A stretch of DNA of 34,126 nt, from positions 1-34,126 of the forward strand of contig CAMPJJ010000062.1 in the NCBI GenBank assembly GCA_946886855.1, read 5' to 3'. This stretch comes from an uncultured Roseateles sp. GTDB lineage: Bacteria > Pseudomonadota > Gammaproteobacteria > Burkholderiales > Burkholderiaceae. Shown here piece after piece: positions 16,338-24,413 of this stretch. Numbering within the stretch: position 1 is the stretch's first letter; every line of letters begins with the position of its first letter. The notes beneath the pieces were generated by a model, which saw only the letters and a program-made list of their open reading frames with translations, ran no database searches and was not told the DNA's origin. Position numbers and translations under genes: made by a program.

Positions 16338-16560
16338 GTTGGCCGGTATCCGGGCTGTCGGAAGAATGAACCCGTGTTGCCTTCCCGGACAACCGTCCAG
16401 TGGTTTCAGACACGAGCCGCGCACCCTCTGCGTTCAGAAGCGGCGCGCCTTCCGCTTACCGTTGCGGGGGCAGCTCAGGTTGGGGCCACAACCGCGTGGG
16501 TGCAGCCCCTCCTGATTCCCGTTGAACTGCGCCGGCGGAAGGCCGGGCGCGAGCACCAAC
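16338..16560 (-). ncRNA. Cobalamin riboswitch
   Basis: On the minus strand, in order: GTTGGTGC (16560-16553) at the 5' edge; CGGGAATCAGGAGGGG; the core GAGCTGCCCCCGCAACGGTAA (around 16473-16453); CCACTGGACGG; GGGAAGG; and the B12 box AGCCCGGATACCGGCC (16356-16341). All are in the order and spacing of the conserved cobalamin (B12) riboswitch. It ends 97 bp before the receptor ATG. When adenosylcobalamin binds, the downstream receptor is normally shut off, by sequestering the ribosome site or by a terminator. I see no T-rich terminator between the B12 box and the ATG, so translational control is more likely. Confidence 0.93.
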
Positions 16561-16720
16561 GGGCGGGATCATAACGGGAGGGGCGTCGACTTCGTGGCGC
16601 CTGGCGCGGGCGCTCCACGATGCATGGGGCATCCCTCCGGGAACCCCAAGCATCATTCCGGCCCCAGCAGCACCCGCTGCCCTCGGGCCTTGGGCATGCG
16701 GGTGGACTGCGGGCCAGGCC

Positions 16721-17698
16721 TTACATGAACAGGTGCTCGCCGGCGTTCTCGCCGCCCAGGACCACGTAGTTCACCTTGCGCAGGTCGCCGAGGGCGCGGC
16801 CGCCGGCGTAGGAGATGGAGCTCTGCAGATCCTCCTCCATCTCGCGCAGCGTGTCCGCCAGGTGGCCCTTCACGGGCTCGAGGATGCGCTTGCCTTCGAC
16901 GTGCTTGTACTCGCCCTTGTTGAAGTCGGACGCGGAGCCGTAGTACTCCTTGTAGCGCTTGCCGTCGACCTCGACGGTGTGGCCGGGCGACTCCTCATGA
17001 CCCGCGAAGAGCGAGCCGATCATCACCATCGCGGCGCCGAAGCGCACGCTCTTGGCGATGTCGCCGTGATGGCGGATGCCGCCGTCCGCGATGATGGGCT
17101 TGGTCGCGACACGGGCACACCACTTCAGCGCCGAGAGCTGCCAGCCGCCGGTGCCGAAACCGGTCTTGAGCCGCGTGATGCAGACCTTGCCCGGACCGAT
17201 GCCGACCTTGGTCGCATCGGCCCCCCAGTTCTCGAGGTCGATGACGCCTTCGGGCGTGCCGACGTTGCCAGCGATGACGAAGGTGTCGGGCAGCTTGTGC
17301 TTGATGTGGGCGATCATGCGCTGCACGGCATCGGCGTGCCCGTGGGCGATGTCGATGGTGATGTAGTCGGCGCCAAGACCCTCGGCGGCCAGGCGGTCGA
17401 TGAGGGCGTAGTCCGCTTCCTTCACGCCGGCGCTGATCGAGACCAGCAGACCCTTGTCGCGCATGGTGCGGGCGAAGGCGACGGCATCGAGGTCGAAGCG
17501 GTGCATCACGTAGAAGTAGCCGTTGGCGGCCAGCCATTCGGTGATGGACTCGTCGACGACCGTCTTCATGTTCGCGGGCACCGCCGGCAGCTTGAAGCGG
17601 CGGGGGCCGAACTCGACGGAGGTGTCGCACTCGCTGCGGCTGTTGACGCGGCACTTGCGCGGCAGCAGCAGGATGTTGTCGTAGTCGAAGATTTCCAT
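16721..17698 (-). CDS. guaC: GMP reductase
   Basis: 325 aa, of the IMPDH/GMPR (beta/alpha)8 family. It converts GMP to IMP and ammonia with NADPH, so it links guanine and adenine nucleotide pools. Landmarks: [21 protein letters not shown] near the start, [34 protein letters not shown], and the active-site loop [18 protein letters not shown] with the catalytic Cys. [20 protein letters not shown] and the flap [23 protein letters not shown] follow. No CBS domains are present, which favours GMPR over IMP dehydrogenase. It is a single-gene unit with an unusual leader (17767-17820). Confidence 0.95.
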   Translation of the reverse strand: MEIFDYDNILLLPRKCRVNSRSECDTSVEFGPRRFKLPAVPANMKTVVDESITEWLAANGYFYVMHRFDLDAVAFARTMRDKGLLVSISAGVKEADYALIDRLAAEGLGADYITIDIAHGHADAVQRMIAHIKHKLPDTFVIAGNVGTPEGVIDLENWGADATKVGIGPGKVCITRLKTGFGTGGWQLSALKWCARVATKPIIADGGIRHHGDIAKSVRFGAAMVMIGSLFAGHEESPGHTVEVDGKRYKEYYGSASDFNKGEYKHVEGKRILEPVKGHLADTLREMEEDLQSSISYAGGRALGDLRKVNYVVLGGENAGEHLFM

Positions 17699-17766
17699 GG
17701 TCCAAAGTCGCAAAGTCGGGCTGCGTTGATGCAGTGCACGCCCTGGGCTGCGAGCGCTTGACTTGA

Positions 17767-17820
17767 GACCCGGCCAAAAAAAAACCGGGTCCCAAAATTT
17801 GGGCCCGGTGACCCATTCTA
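17767..17820 (-). promoter_or_regulatory. Intrinsic terminator/antiterminator-like leader of guaC
   Basis: On the minus strand, reading toward guaC: TAGAAT (17820-17815, possible -10), then CCGGGCCCAAA (17808-17798) pairs with TTTGGGACCCGG (17796-17785) with one bulged A, and nine consecutive T follow (17784-17776). This is a textbook intrinsic terminator placed 78 bp before the guaC ATG, with only a divergent gene upstream. The 3' arm GACCCGG (17791-17785) can alternatively pair with CCGGGTC (17773-17767), a perfect 7 bp stem that encloses the T run and would break the terminator. This is the layout of an attenuator. The triggering ligand or factor is unknown. Confidence 0.65.
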
Positions 17821-17944
17821 CGCGTGCTGGAGGGACTCGCCGCCGCGCTGCGGTGCAGCATGCATCGATCAGGGGCTTTTGGGCGCAGTTCGCTAAACTT
17901 CGCCCCCTTGGCCCTGCAACGGGCGACATCCGAAGACCAGCCAC

Positions 17945-19066
17945 ATGCATTCCGTCGTCATCAGCGGCACCGGGCTCTACCAGCCTCCGCACGTCATCAC
18001 CAACGCCGAGCTGGTGGACTCGTTCAACCGCTACGTGGACCTGCAGAACGCCGAGCACGCCGAGGCGATCGCCGCCGGCACGCGTGAGGCGCTGGTGCAC
18101 TCCAACGTGGAGTTCATCGAGAAGGCCTCCGGCATCAAGCAGCGCTACGTGATCGAGAAGGAAGGCGTGCTGGACCCGACGCGCATGTACCCGCGCTTCG
18201 AGGAACGGGCGGACGACCAGTTGTCGCTGATGGCGGAGATCGCGGTCGACGCGGCGCGCAAGGCGCTGGCGGCCGCGGGCAAGAAGCCCGAGGACGTGGA
18301 CGCGGTGTTCTGCTCGGCGGCGAACATGCAGCGCGCGTACCCGGCGATGGCGGTGGAGATCCAGCAGGCGCTGGGCGCGGGCGGCTACGGTTTCGACATG
18401 AACGTGGCGTGCTCGTCGGCGACCTTCGCGCTGGAGCAGGCGTACAACGCGGTGCGCTCGGGCGCGTCGAAGTGCGTGCTGATCGTGAATCCGGAGATCA
18501 CGTCCGCGCATCTGGAATGGAAGGACCGCGACTGCCATTTCATCTTCGGCGACGTGTGCACGGCGATCGTCGTGGAGCGCGCGGATCTGGCGACGGCGCC
18601 GGAGCAGTGGGAGATCCTGGGCACCAAGCTGGCGACGCAGTTCTCCAACAACATCCGCAACAACTTCGGCTTCATGAACAAGGCCGAGGACAGCGATCCG
18701 GACGGGCGCGACAAGACCTTCCGCCAGGAGGGCCGCAAGGTCTTCAAGGAAGTGGTGCCCATCGCCGCGGCGCACATCGAGAACCATCTCGCGTCGCTGC
18801 ACATCCAGCCGAACGACGTCAGCCGCTACTGGCTGCACCAGGCCAACCTGGGCATGAACCAGCTGGTGATCAAGAAGCTGGTTGGCGGCGAAGCGGGCGC
18901 GGAGATCGCGCCGCTGATCCTGGACACGTATGCGAACACGGCCTCGGCCGGTTCGGTGATCGCGTTCCACGAGCACCGCGCCAACCTCAAGCAGGGCGAC
19001 CTGGGCGTGATCTGCTCGTTCGGGGCGGGGTACTCGGTGGGCAGCGTGATCGTCAAGAAGCGCTGA
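17945..19066 (+). CDS. Beta-ketoacyl-ACP synthase III family protein
   Basis: 373 aa, longer than E. coli FabH (about 317). The thiolase-fold catalytic triad is present: Cys in [18 protein letters not shown] (about residue 152), His in [13 protein letters not shown] (about 299) and Asn in [15 protein letters not shown] (about 329). The family condenses an acyl-CoA starter with malonyl-ACP. The insertion ([20 protein letters not shown]) and the extended middle resemble the longer KASIII group of Pseudomonas and Burkholderia, such as PA3286, which takes medium-chain acyl-CoA; that substrate is inference. It is not beside other fab genes. A TAAACT (17894-17899) lies upstream as a candidate -10. 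Its stop abuts the convergent GST stop with no gap. Confidence 0.88.
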   Translation: MHSVVISGTGLYQPPHVITNAELVDSFNRYVDLQNAEHAEAIAAGTREALVHSNVEFIEKASGIKQRYVIEKEGVLDPTRMYPRFEERADDQLSLMAEIAVDAARKALAAAGKKPEDVDAVFCSAANMQRAYPAMAVEIQQALGAGGYGFDMNVACSSATFALEQAYNAVRSGASKCVLIVNPEITSAHLEWKDRDCHFIFGDVCTAIVVERADLATAPEQWEILGTKLATQFSNNIRNNFGFMNKAEDSDPDGRDKTFRQEGRKVFKEVVPIAAAHIENHLASLHIQPNDVSRYWLHQANLGMNQLVIKKLVGGEAGAEIAPLILDTYANTASAGSVIAFHEHRANLKQGDLGVICSFGAGYSVGSVIVKKR

Positions 19067-19705
19067 TCAGGTCAGCAGCGGCGTCAATTCCGGATCGCCC
19101 TTGGTCATGGCCCGTCGATATGCGGGCCGTTCGCCGATGCGCTGCAGGTATGTCCGGATGTTCGGATACGGGGCCAGGTCGACCGGCAGGAACAGCCGCA
19201 TCGTCGTGAGCGAAAAGACGCTCATGATGTCCGCCGCGCTGAAGACGTCGCCGGCGAAGTAGGGCGCCTGACCGAGCCGTTCCTCGACGAGCGCCAGCAC
19301 CTTGTCGAGACGCTCCTGCGTCGCCGCCAGGACGGGATGGTCCGCGGGCAAGGCACGTTCCAAGGTCAGGCGCCGCAGCATCACCGGCTGCAGATTGCCG
19401 TTGGCGAAGTGCAACCAGTACAGGTAGGGCGCGAAGTCCGGGTGCTCGGGGCACAGCTTCAACCCGCCACCACCATGCCGGGCGATGAGGTACTCCACGA
19501 TGGCGGCCGACTCCGCGAGCATCAGCCCGCCGTCCTCGATCACCGGCGCCGCGCCGAGCGGATGCAATGCCTTGAGCTCCGGCGGCGATAGCCGCGTCAC
19601 CGCGTCACGCGTGTAGCGCTTGAGCTCGTACGGGATGCTGAGTTCCTCACAGAGCCACAGGATGCGTTCGGATTGGGAATGACCGAGGTGGTGGATGGTG
19701 ATCAT
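19067..19705 (-). CDS. Glutathione S-transferase family protein
   Basis: 212 aa with the two GST domains. The thioredoxin-like N-terminal domain (about residues 1-80) has HHLGHSQSERILWLCEELSIPYEL, with the Ser of SQSER as likely catalytic contact, the cis-Pro loop GAAPVIEDGG and the glutathione-binding ESAAIVEYLIARHG. The C-terminal helical domain contains the N-capping motif FSAADIMSVF. Substrate unknown. It is 20 bp downstream of an AraC regulator on the same strand, so the pair probably forms an operon. The stop codon directly abuts the stop of the KASIII gene. Confidence 0.92.
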   Translation of the reverse strand: MITIHHLGHSQSERILWLCEELSIPYELKRYTRDAVTRLSPPELKALHPLGAAPVIEDGGLMLAESAAIVEYLIARHGGGGLKLCPEHPDFAPYLYWLHFANGNLQPVMLRRLTLERALPADHPVLAATQERLDKVLALVEERLGQAPYFAGDVFSAADIMSVFSLTTMRLFLPVDLAPYPNIRTYLQRIGERPAYRRAMTKGDPELTPLLT

Positions 19706-19725
19706 GACGGGCCGATGAGGGGGAG

Positions 19726-20598
19726 TCAGTCCAGGCGCTCGTGGCCACGGACGACGGTGGGCGCGAAGCCGAAGCGTTCGCGGAATCGGATGGCGAAGCG
19801 GGACGGGGAGTCGTAACCGACGGCGTTCGCGATCCGGGAGACGGGGTGGGTCGTCGCCTGCAGCAAGGTCAGCGCGGACGCCATGCGGGCGTCAACGATC
19901 AACGCGGTCATCGACGCACCTTCGGCGGCGAGCCGGCGCCGCAGCGTCGCTTCGGACATCGCCAGCGCCTGCGCCACGCGCGGGGTGGTCCAGTCGTGAT
20001 CGAGTCGTCCAGCAATCAGCGCGCGGACCTGGACGGATACCTTCATCTCGGCCGGTGCGGACCGGAGCACGAGTCCGTCCTCCAGCAACCACTGCATCAC
20101 CTCCAGCACGCGCAGGCGTGCGACCGCGTCGGGCAGCGCGGGGTCGGGGGCCAGGGCTTGCCGGCCTCGCTCGAAGGCATCTGCTAGACCCGCCCGTGCC
20201 CGGGTCAGCAACCGCACCGGGGCGAGTGGGGCATCGACGGACGCGATCCGCGCCGCTGCCTCTCGATAGAAGGCGTCCTCCAGCAACGCGTTGTCAAGCA
20301 CCAGCCAACGCGCTTCGTAGTGCTCGCCCTCGACGACGTCGTTGGTGAAATCGACGGTCTGCTGTCCGCTCAACAGCAGCATCTGACCGGGACGGCCGCG
20401 GACGCTCGCCCCGCGGGCCGGCTTGACGGTCTTGATGCCCCGGTCGACGAGGATCAGCGCGGGCTGGTCGACCCGCATGCGCAGGATCCGCAATCCGCGT
20501 CCTTGCAGCACATGGGCAGAGATGCCAATGCCGGGACGACCGTGCAGCGCGCGGGCCAGCGAGGATCCGTCGGGGGGCTGATTCGGGCTCGGCTTCAC
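19726..20598 (-). CDS. AraC-family transcriptional regulator
   Basis: 290 aa starting at GTG (20598), preceded by AAGGAATCGAT. The N-terminal 165 residues form a cupin-like sensor (LILVDRGIKTVKP, GQMLLLSGQQTVDFTNDVVEG). The C-terminal 100 residues carry two HTH motifs, TTPRVAQALAMSEATLRRRLAAEG and PVSRIANAVGYDSPSRFAIRFRERFG, as in the AraC/XylS family. The sensor resembles the AraC_N type seen in regulators of virulence and detoxification genes. It precedes the GST by 20 bp and may control it. The region 20599-20757 to its left holds no clear site. Confidence 0.9.
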   Translation of the reverse strand: MKPSPNQPPDGSSLARALHGRPGIGISAHVLQGRGLRILRMRVDQPALILVDRGIKTVKPARGASVRGRPGQMLLLSGQQTVDFTNDVVEGEHYEARWLVLDNALLEDAFYREAAARIASVDAPLAPVRLLTRARAGLADAFERGRQALAPDPALPDAVARLRVLEVMQWLLEDGLVLRSAPAEMKVSVQVRALIAGRLDHDWTTPRVAQALAMSEATLRRRLAAEGASMTALIVDARMASALTLLQATTHPVSRIANAVGYDSPSRFAIRFRERFGFAPTVVRGHERLD

Positions 20599-20757
20599 AT
20601 CGATTCCTTGGGAAGGGATGAATCGATCCTAGCGGGCGCGCCCTAGGCCGGCGGTGCGGCGGCGATCAGGTTTGGTGCCGATCCGATCAAGCGCGGGCGC
20701 AGCGGGCGACCCGCGCGGGCGCCGTGTCCGCGTGCCCGTTCATGCTCCAATTCCACG

Positions 20758-21429
20758 ATGAACGCGATCACCCGCCATTTCGCCTCTGCCACGATCTGCT
20801 CGCTCGCCGCGCTTGCGACGGTCGCTTCCGCCGCCTCGCCGGAGCCGGGCACCTTCCCGCCGCTGACGGCCTCCACGCCGATCTTCGACGAGATCTTCGT
20901 GCAGCAGCTCCCGCCGGGCTTCAAGCCGCAGGTGGAGAAGACCGACGGCCCGTTGTACATGCGCTCGATGGTGCTCGCCGGCGATCCTGTCGACGGTCGA
21001 TGGACACAACGCTTCCTCCTGACGGCGGTGAAGGATGCCGCGCTCGCGCCGAACGCGACCGCCGCGGGTTATGCGATGAACGTCGCCGCGGGCTTCAAGC
21101 AGGCTTGTCCGACGAGCTTCATGGGCGCCCGCATGCTCGAGGGCCGCATCGAGACCGGACACGACGGCTACATCCTGATCATCGGCTGCGGCACGCACAC
21201 GATGACGAACGACAAGTCGCCGACCAGCGAATTCACGATCCTCGCGGTCTACAAGGGCGACAAGAACATGTACACGATCCAATGGTCGGAGCGCGGCGAG
21301 CCGACGACCACGCCTCCGCATCCCGATCGGGCGCTGCTGCAGCAGCGCCTCAGCGCGATGTCGCCGGTGCGCATCTGCGCGAAGCAGCCCGGCGAGGCGC
21401 CGCCTTTCGCGAGCTGTCTGAAGAAGTGA
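20758..21429 (+). CDS. Secreted protein of unknown function
   Basis: 223 aa. Signal peptide at residues 1-26 (ICSLAALATVASA-A). The mature part contains FKPQVEKTDGPLYMRSMVLAGDPVDGRWTQRF, a Cys pair (ACPTSF and IIGCGTH), and a C-terminal Cys pair (RICAKQ, ASCLKK), suggesting two disulfides. The pattern of short beta strands (GYILIIGCGTHT, TILAVYKGDKNMYTIQW) is that of a small beta-sheet exported protein; no family is recognised. Its last 80 bp overlap, on the other strand, the end of the gene at 21350-21970. Confidence 0.78.
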   Translation: MNAITRHFASATICSLAALATVASAASPEPGTFPPLTASTPIFDEIFVQQLPPGFKPQVEKTDGPLYMRSMVLAGDPVDGRWTQRFLLTAVKDAALAPNATAAGYAMNVAAGFKQACPTSFMGARMLEGRIETGHDGYILIIGCGTHTMTNDKSPTSEFTILAVYKGDKNMYTIQWSERGEPTTTPPHPDRALLQQRLSAMSPVRICAKQPGEAPPFASCLKK

Positions 21430-21970
21430 GACGTCGAGGCGCGGTGATCGGCCCAGCCGGCAACGCGCCAAGCTCGAGCTCCACCTGCACGTCGTCGAGG
21501 ATGGCGACATTCCGGTAGGCCCCGAGATCGATCGCGGGCCGGGTGAACAGCGCGTCGACACGCGTCGGAAAGTGCTCTCGGAGGAAGGCATTGTGCGCCG
21601 CCATGCTCTCGCTGCCCGGCCCGAAACCCGGCAAGGCATTCAGCTCCTTGCCCGAAAATACGAGCGTCATGCGCAACGTGCGCGGCTCGTCGAGCTTCTC
21701 GCAGCGCAGCTCCCGCAGTCGGCTCTGCGCGGCGAGCAACAGGTCGGCCCGCCCATCCAGAAAATCGACGCTGTCCACGCGACCGCGCACGACGCGCGCC
21801 TCGACGGTGATCTCGCCGGCAACGCGCCGGCCGTCCGCATCCACCGGTGCATGCACTTGCAAGAGCCGATCGCAGGAGAGCGGTTTCTGAAAGTCGGGCT
21901 TGTCAGCGTGCGCAGATGTCATCGCGAAGAGGGCAAGCGCCGATGCCGCCAGGCGTTGTCTCGCGCTCAT
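21350..21970 (-). CDS. Secreted protein of unknown function with an antisense-overlapping tail
   Basis: 206 aa. The ATG at 21970 overlaps the stop of the upstream M48 remnant (ATGA). Signal peptide residues 1-21 (ALALFAMTSAHA-D). The mature part (FQKPLSCDRLLQVHAPVDAD, VSLRELRCEKLDEPRTLRMT) has two Cys and ends with a well-ordered VAILDDVQVELELGAL. The last 35 residues are Arg/Ser/Ala-rich (PRRLTSSDSSRKAAPRRAAS) and lie in the antisense of the convergent gene. This tail is unlike the rest and may be read-through after loss of an original stop. No family recognised. Confidence 0.65.
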   Translation of the reverse strand: MSARQRLAASALALFAMTSAHADKPDFQKPLSCDRLLQVHAPVDADGRRVAGEITVEARVVRGRVDSVDFLDGRADLLLAAQSRLRELRCEKLDEPRTLRMTLVFSGKELNALPGFGPGSESMAAHNAFLREHFPTRVDALFTRPAIDLGAYRNVAILDDVQVELELGALPAGPITAPRRLTSSDSSRKAAPRRAASRRCAPATSR

Positions 21971-22456
21971 CCGTAGATCGCTTCGAGCTTTCGCCCGACC
22001 AGCGTGGTCTGCGACATCTGCAGGAGGCGGCTGACCTCTTCGGCCAGCGCCTCCTCCTCGGCAGGGAGCAGCGTCACCGTCGGCGCACTTTCGACTCGCC
22101 GCAGCAGTTGATCGACCCGCATCGCCGTCGGCGGGTGACTCGCATCCGTCCGCCAGGATTCCGATCAGGACGAGCACGACACCGCCCAGCGGGATGAAGA
22201 GATTGGACCAGGCACCGGTCAGCAACACGACACCCGCCACCCCTGCGCCGAGCCCCGCGCCGTGCACGAGGAGGGCCACCAGATAGGCCAGCATGAGACG
22301 CCCGGACAAACGCACACGAACGCGGCGGGTCGCCATCAGGTCCTCTCGGGCGACTTCTTGCAGCAGGTCTTTGGACAGGCGCTCGCCCAACTGCCGACGA
22401 AGGGTTTCCCAACGCCCGATGGCCGTCGGCGAAGACGGTTCAATGGCCGCGGCCAT
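21967..22456 (-). pseudogene. M48-type peptidase gene with its catalytic core missing
   Basis: From the ATG at 22456 (GGGAG upstream) the frame gives a cytoplasmic N-terminus (RWETLRRQLGERLSKDLL) and two hydrophobic segments (LMLAYLVALLVHGAG, LTGAWSNLFIPLGGVVLVLI), as at the start of integral M48 peptidases. At about 22150-22165 the frame shifts: the next frame reads WRTDASHPPTAMRVDQLLRR then a helical end finishing LVGRKLEAIYG at the TGA 21967-21969. TDASHPPT is the M48 C-terminal signature. The HExxH zinc site and about 200 or more residues between are absent. This is best explained by an internal deletion with frame change. The N-terminal frame stays open into the following gene. Confidence 0.72.
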
Positions 22457-22575
22457 GCCTCGCTCCCTGGATCGTTTTATTGGACGCGGAGCATACAAGC
22501 GGCGTTCATCGCTTTGCAGTAGTGCGCGCCCTCGCCAGTCACCACATCGCCGTCATGAGTGCGGACGCGCCGGGC

Positions 22576-23592
22576 TCAGCGCCCGCTCGCCTCGATCCGG
22601 ATCTCATCCCGGCGGCAGGTGCCGCCGCCGCTGCCGCTCGGTTGATCGCCGAGCAGTTGCTTCAGCGTTCCACCGGCCTTGTAGTCTCTCGGCAGCTTCA
22701 CCTGGATCTCGGTGAGGTACTGGCCCGAGCACATCAGCTTCACGCTGTCGCGATACGCGTCGCTACCGGTCTCGGCCTGCAGCTTCTCGTAGAAGGTGTT
22801 GCGCGAGATCGCGCCGCCGATGTTCTGCCGGATGTACTTGCCGACGCCCGAATCGTTGAACTGCTTCACCAGATCGACCGCGCGACGGAAATACGCGTCC
22901 GGGTTCAGCGTCGTCTGGCAGGTGCCATGCTTGCGCCATTCGTGCTCGCCGAATCCCTTCTCGTAGAGGAAATTCGGCATCCACGGGCCGATGTAGGCGA
23001 CCGTCTCCTTCGAGAGGGTCATCGGCGCGTTGCCGCAGTCGCCGTAGCTGATCCCGCATTGCTGCCGGTTGGGCCACAGGCCGTGCAGCGTCAGGTTGGT
23101 CACCTTGAGCTTGCCGTCCTCCATCGCCTCGCACTCGGGCTTGCCGCGCCGCCCGCCCGCCGTCCATTCGCAGAAGCCGGGCTGCCACGACATCGCCAGC
23201 ACGAAGCTGTCGTACTGGTCCGGCGTCTTGCACATGCCTTGGCCGGTGTTCGTCGTCGCGGGGTCGTCGGAGGAGGGGCGTGCGCCGGTCGACTTCGAGG
23301 TCGACGGTGCCGTGCCGCCCGCGGCCGCGCCGCAGTCGTTCTGCACCCAGCGCTCCGGCGGTCGCGCCCCGGGCACCTGCACGCGCGTCCAGCCCGCATC
23401 GTGCGTCTCGAGGATGGTGTAGCCCGTGCCGGGGCTGAGCTTCGTCCCGTCCGGGTTGGTGCTCTTCCTGAAGGACTGGAAGGCCTCGCAGGCGCGCGAA
23501 GCGGTGAGGGTGCCGCTGGCCGGCGCCGCCCAGGTCGAGGGCAGGATGGTGAACGCCGCGCTCAGGGCAATGACTTGAAGGAGGAATCGCAT
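22576..23592 (-). CDS. Secreted RNase T2 with N-terminal SH3-like domain
   Basis: 338 aa. Signal peptide 1-22 (TILPSTWA-A). Residues about 33-87 look like an SH3-type domain (ACEAFQSFRKSTNPDGTKL to RWVQNDC) that is common in proteobacterial members. A low-complexity linker follows. The RNase T2 domain begins at about 125: CAS1 is TLHGLWPN (H170) and CAS2 is HEWRKHGTC (H217, E218, H222), so the catalytic set is complete. T2 enzymes cut RNA through 2',3'-cyclic phosphates, here in the periplasm or outside the cell. It is the last gene of an operon with the PBP1A and a beta-barrel; only 1 bp separates it from the barrel gene. Eight or more Cys suggest disulfides. Confidence 0.93.
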   Translation of the reverse strand: MRFLLQVIALSAAFTILPSTWAAPASGTLTASRACEAFQSFRKSTNPDGTKLSPGTGYTILETHDAGWTRVQVPGARPPERWVQNDCGAAAGGTAPSTSKSTGARPSSDDPATTNTGQGMCKTPDQYDSFVLAMSWQPGFCEWTAGGRRGKPECEAMEDGKLKVTNLTLHGLWPNRQQCGISYGDCGNAPMTLSKETVAYIGPWMPNFLYEKGFGEHEWRKHGTCQTTLNPDAYFRRAVDLVKQFNDSGVGKYIRQNIGGAISRNTFYEKLQAETGSDAYRDSVKLMCSGQYLTEIQVKLPRDYKAGGTLKQLLGDQPSGSGGGTCRRDEIRIEASGR

Positions 23593-23593
23593 C

Positions 23594-24400
23594 TCAGAAT
23601 CCGATCGAAACGCCGAGGCCCAGCACCCAATCCGCGGTCTGCTTCGTCAGGCCGCGATTGATCGACGCGTCCAGCTGCAGCTTGCGGTCGACCAGCCAGG
23701 TCACGCCGGTGCCCGCCGAGATGCTGCGCCCGCCGTTGCGCTTGGACGCGAGCTGATCGCCCGCGACTTCGACGTAGCCCTTCCACGACTCCGCGATCGG
23801 CCAGCCCAGCGAGGCGCCGAGGATGCCGCCGACGAAGTGCTTGCCGTCGTCGCGGCTGTCGCGGTAGAGCCCGCCGATCAGCCCCGCCGACCAGTCGTGC
23901 GGCAGGTCCCATTCCGACGTCAGGCGCAGCGACGGACGCAAGCCCTGACCCCGGAACGCCGACGAGCCGCTGTCCATGTCCACGTGCAGCAGCCACGCGA
24001 GCCCCGGCGTGTGGCGCTCGCCGTCGCCGTCCTGCACGTGCCACTTCACGCCGAGCGCCGTGTCGGCCCAGCCGCTGGCCTTCACCGTGCCGCCGCCGTC
24101 CGACGCCCGCAGGCGCTGGTAGCCGTCGGTCTCGACACGGAACTCCCAGTCCTCGGCAAAGCCGAAGCGCAGCAGCGTCGGCGTGGACCACAGCCGGCTG
24201 CGTACGCCGTCGCTCTTGTCGCGCTGATAACCCAGGCCGGTCTCGAGCAGCGCGCGTCCCTTGCCGACCGTGCTGCTCGATTCGACGATGCCGGGCTGGT
24301 CGGGCTCGATGGCCTCATCGGTCCTGGCCTCCTCCGCCGCCCGGGCGGAACCGGCGGCGGCCGTCAGCAGCGCCGCTGCGATCATCAGCGTCTTCTTCAT
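23594..24400 (-). CDS. Outer-membrane beta-barrel protein (MetA-pathway phenol transporter-like)
   Basis: 268 aa from the ATG at 24400 (GAGGAG upstream), with signal peptide MKKTLMIAAALLTAAAGSARA-A. The mature protein shows IEPDQPGIVESSSTVGKGRALLETGLGYQRD, alternating beta strands throughout (WSTPTLLRFGFAEDWEFRVETDG) and ends in Phe (VLGLGVSIGF), as for an outer-membrane barrel. This is the pattern of Phenol_MetA_deg/transporter family proteins, whose real roles are mostly unknown. It sits 13 bp after the PBP1A stop and 1 bp before the RNase T2 start, so it is in the same operon. Confidence 0.85.
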   Translation of the reverse strand: MKKTLMIAAALLTAAAGSARAAEEARTDEAIEPDQPGIVESSSTVGKGRALLETGLGYQRDKSDGVRSRLWSTPTLLRFGFAEDWEFRVETDGYQRLRASDGGGTVKASGWADTALGVKWHVQDGDGERHTPGLAWLLHVDMDSGSSAFRGQGLRPSLRLTSEWDLPHDWSAGLIGGLYRDSRDDGKHFVGGILGASLGWPIAESWKGYVEVAGDQLASKRNGGRSISAGTGVTWLVDRKLQLDASINRGLTKQTADWVLGLGVSIGF

Positions 24401-24413
24401 GGGAAGCGTCTCC

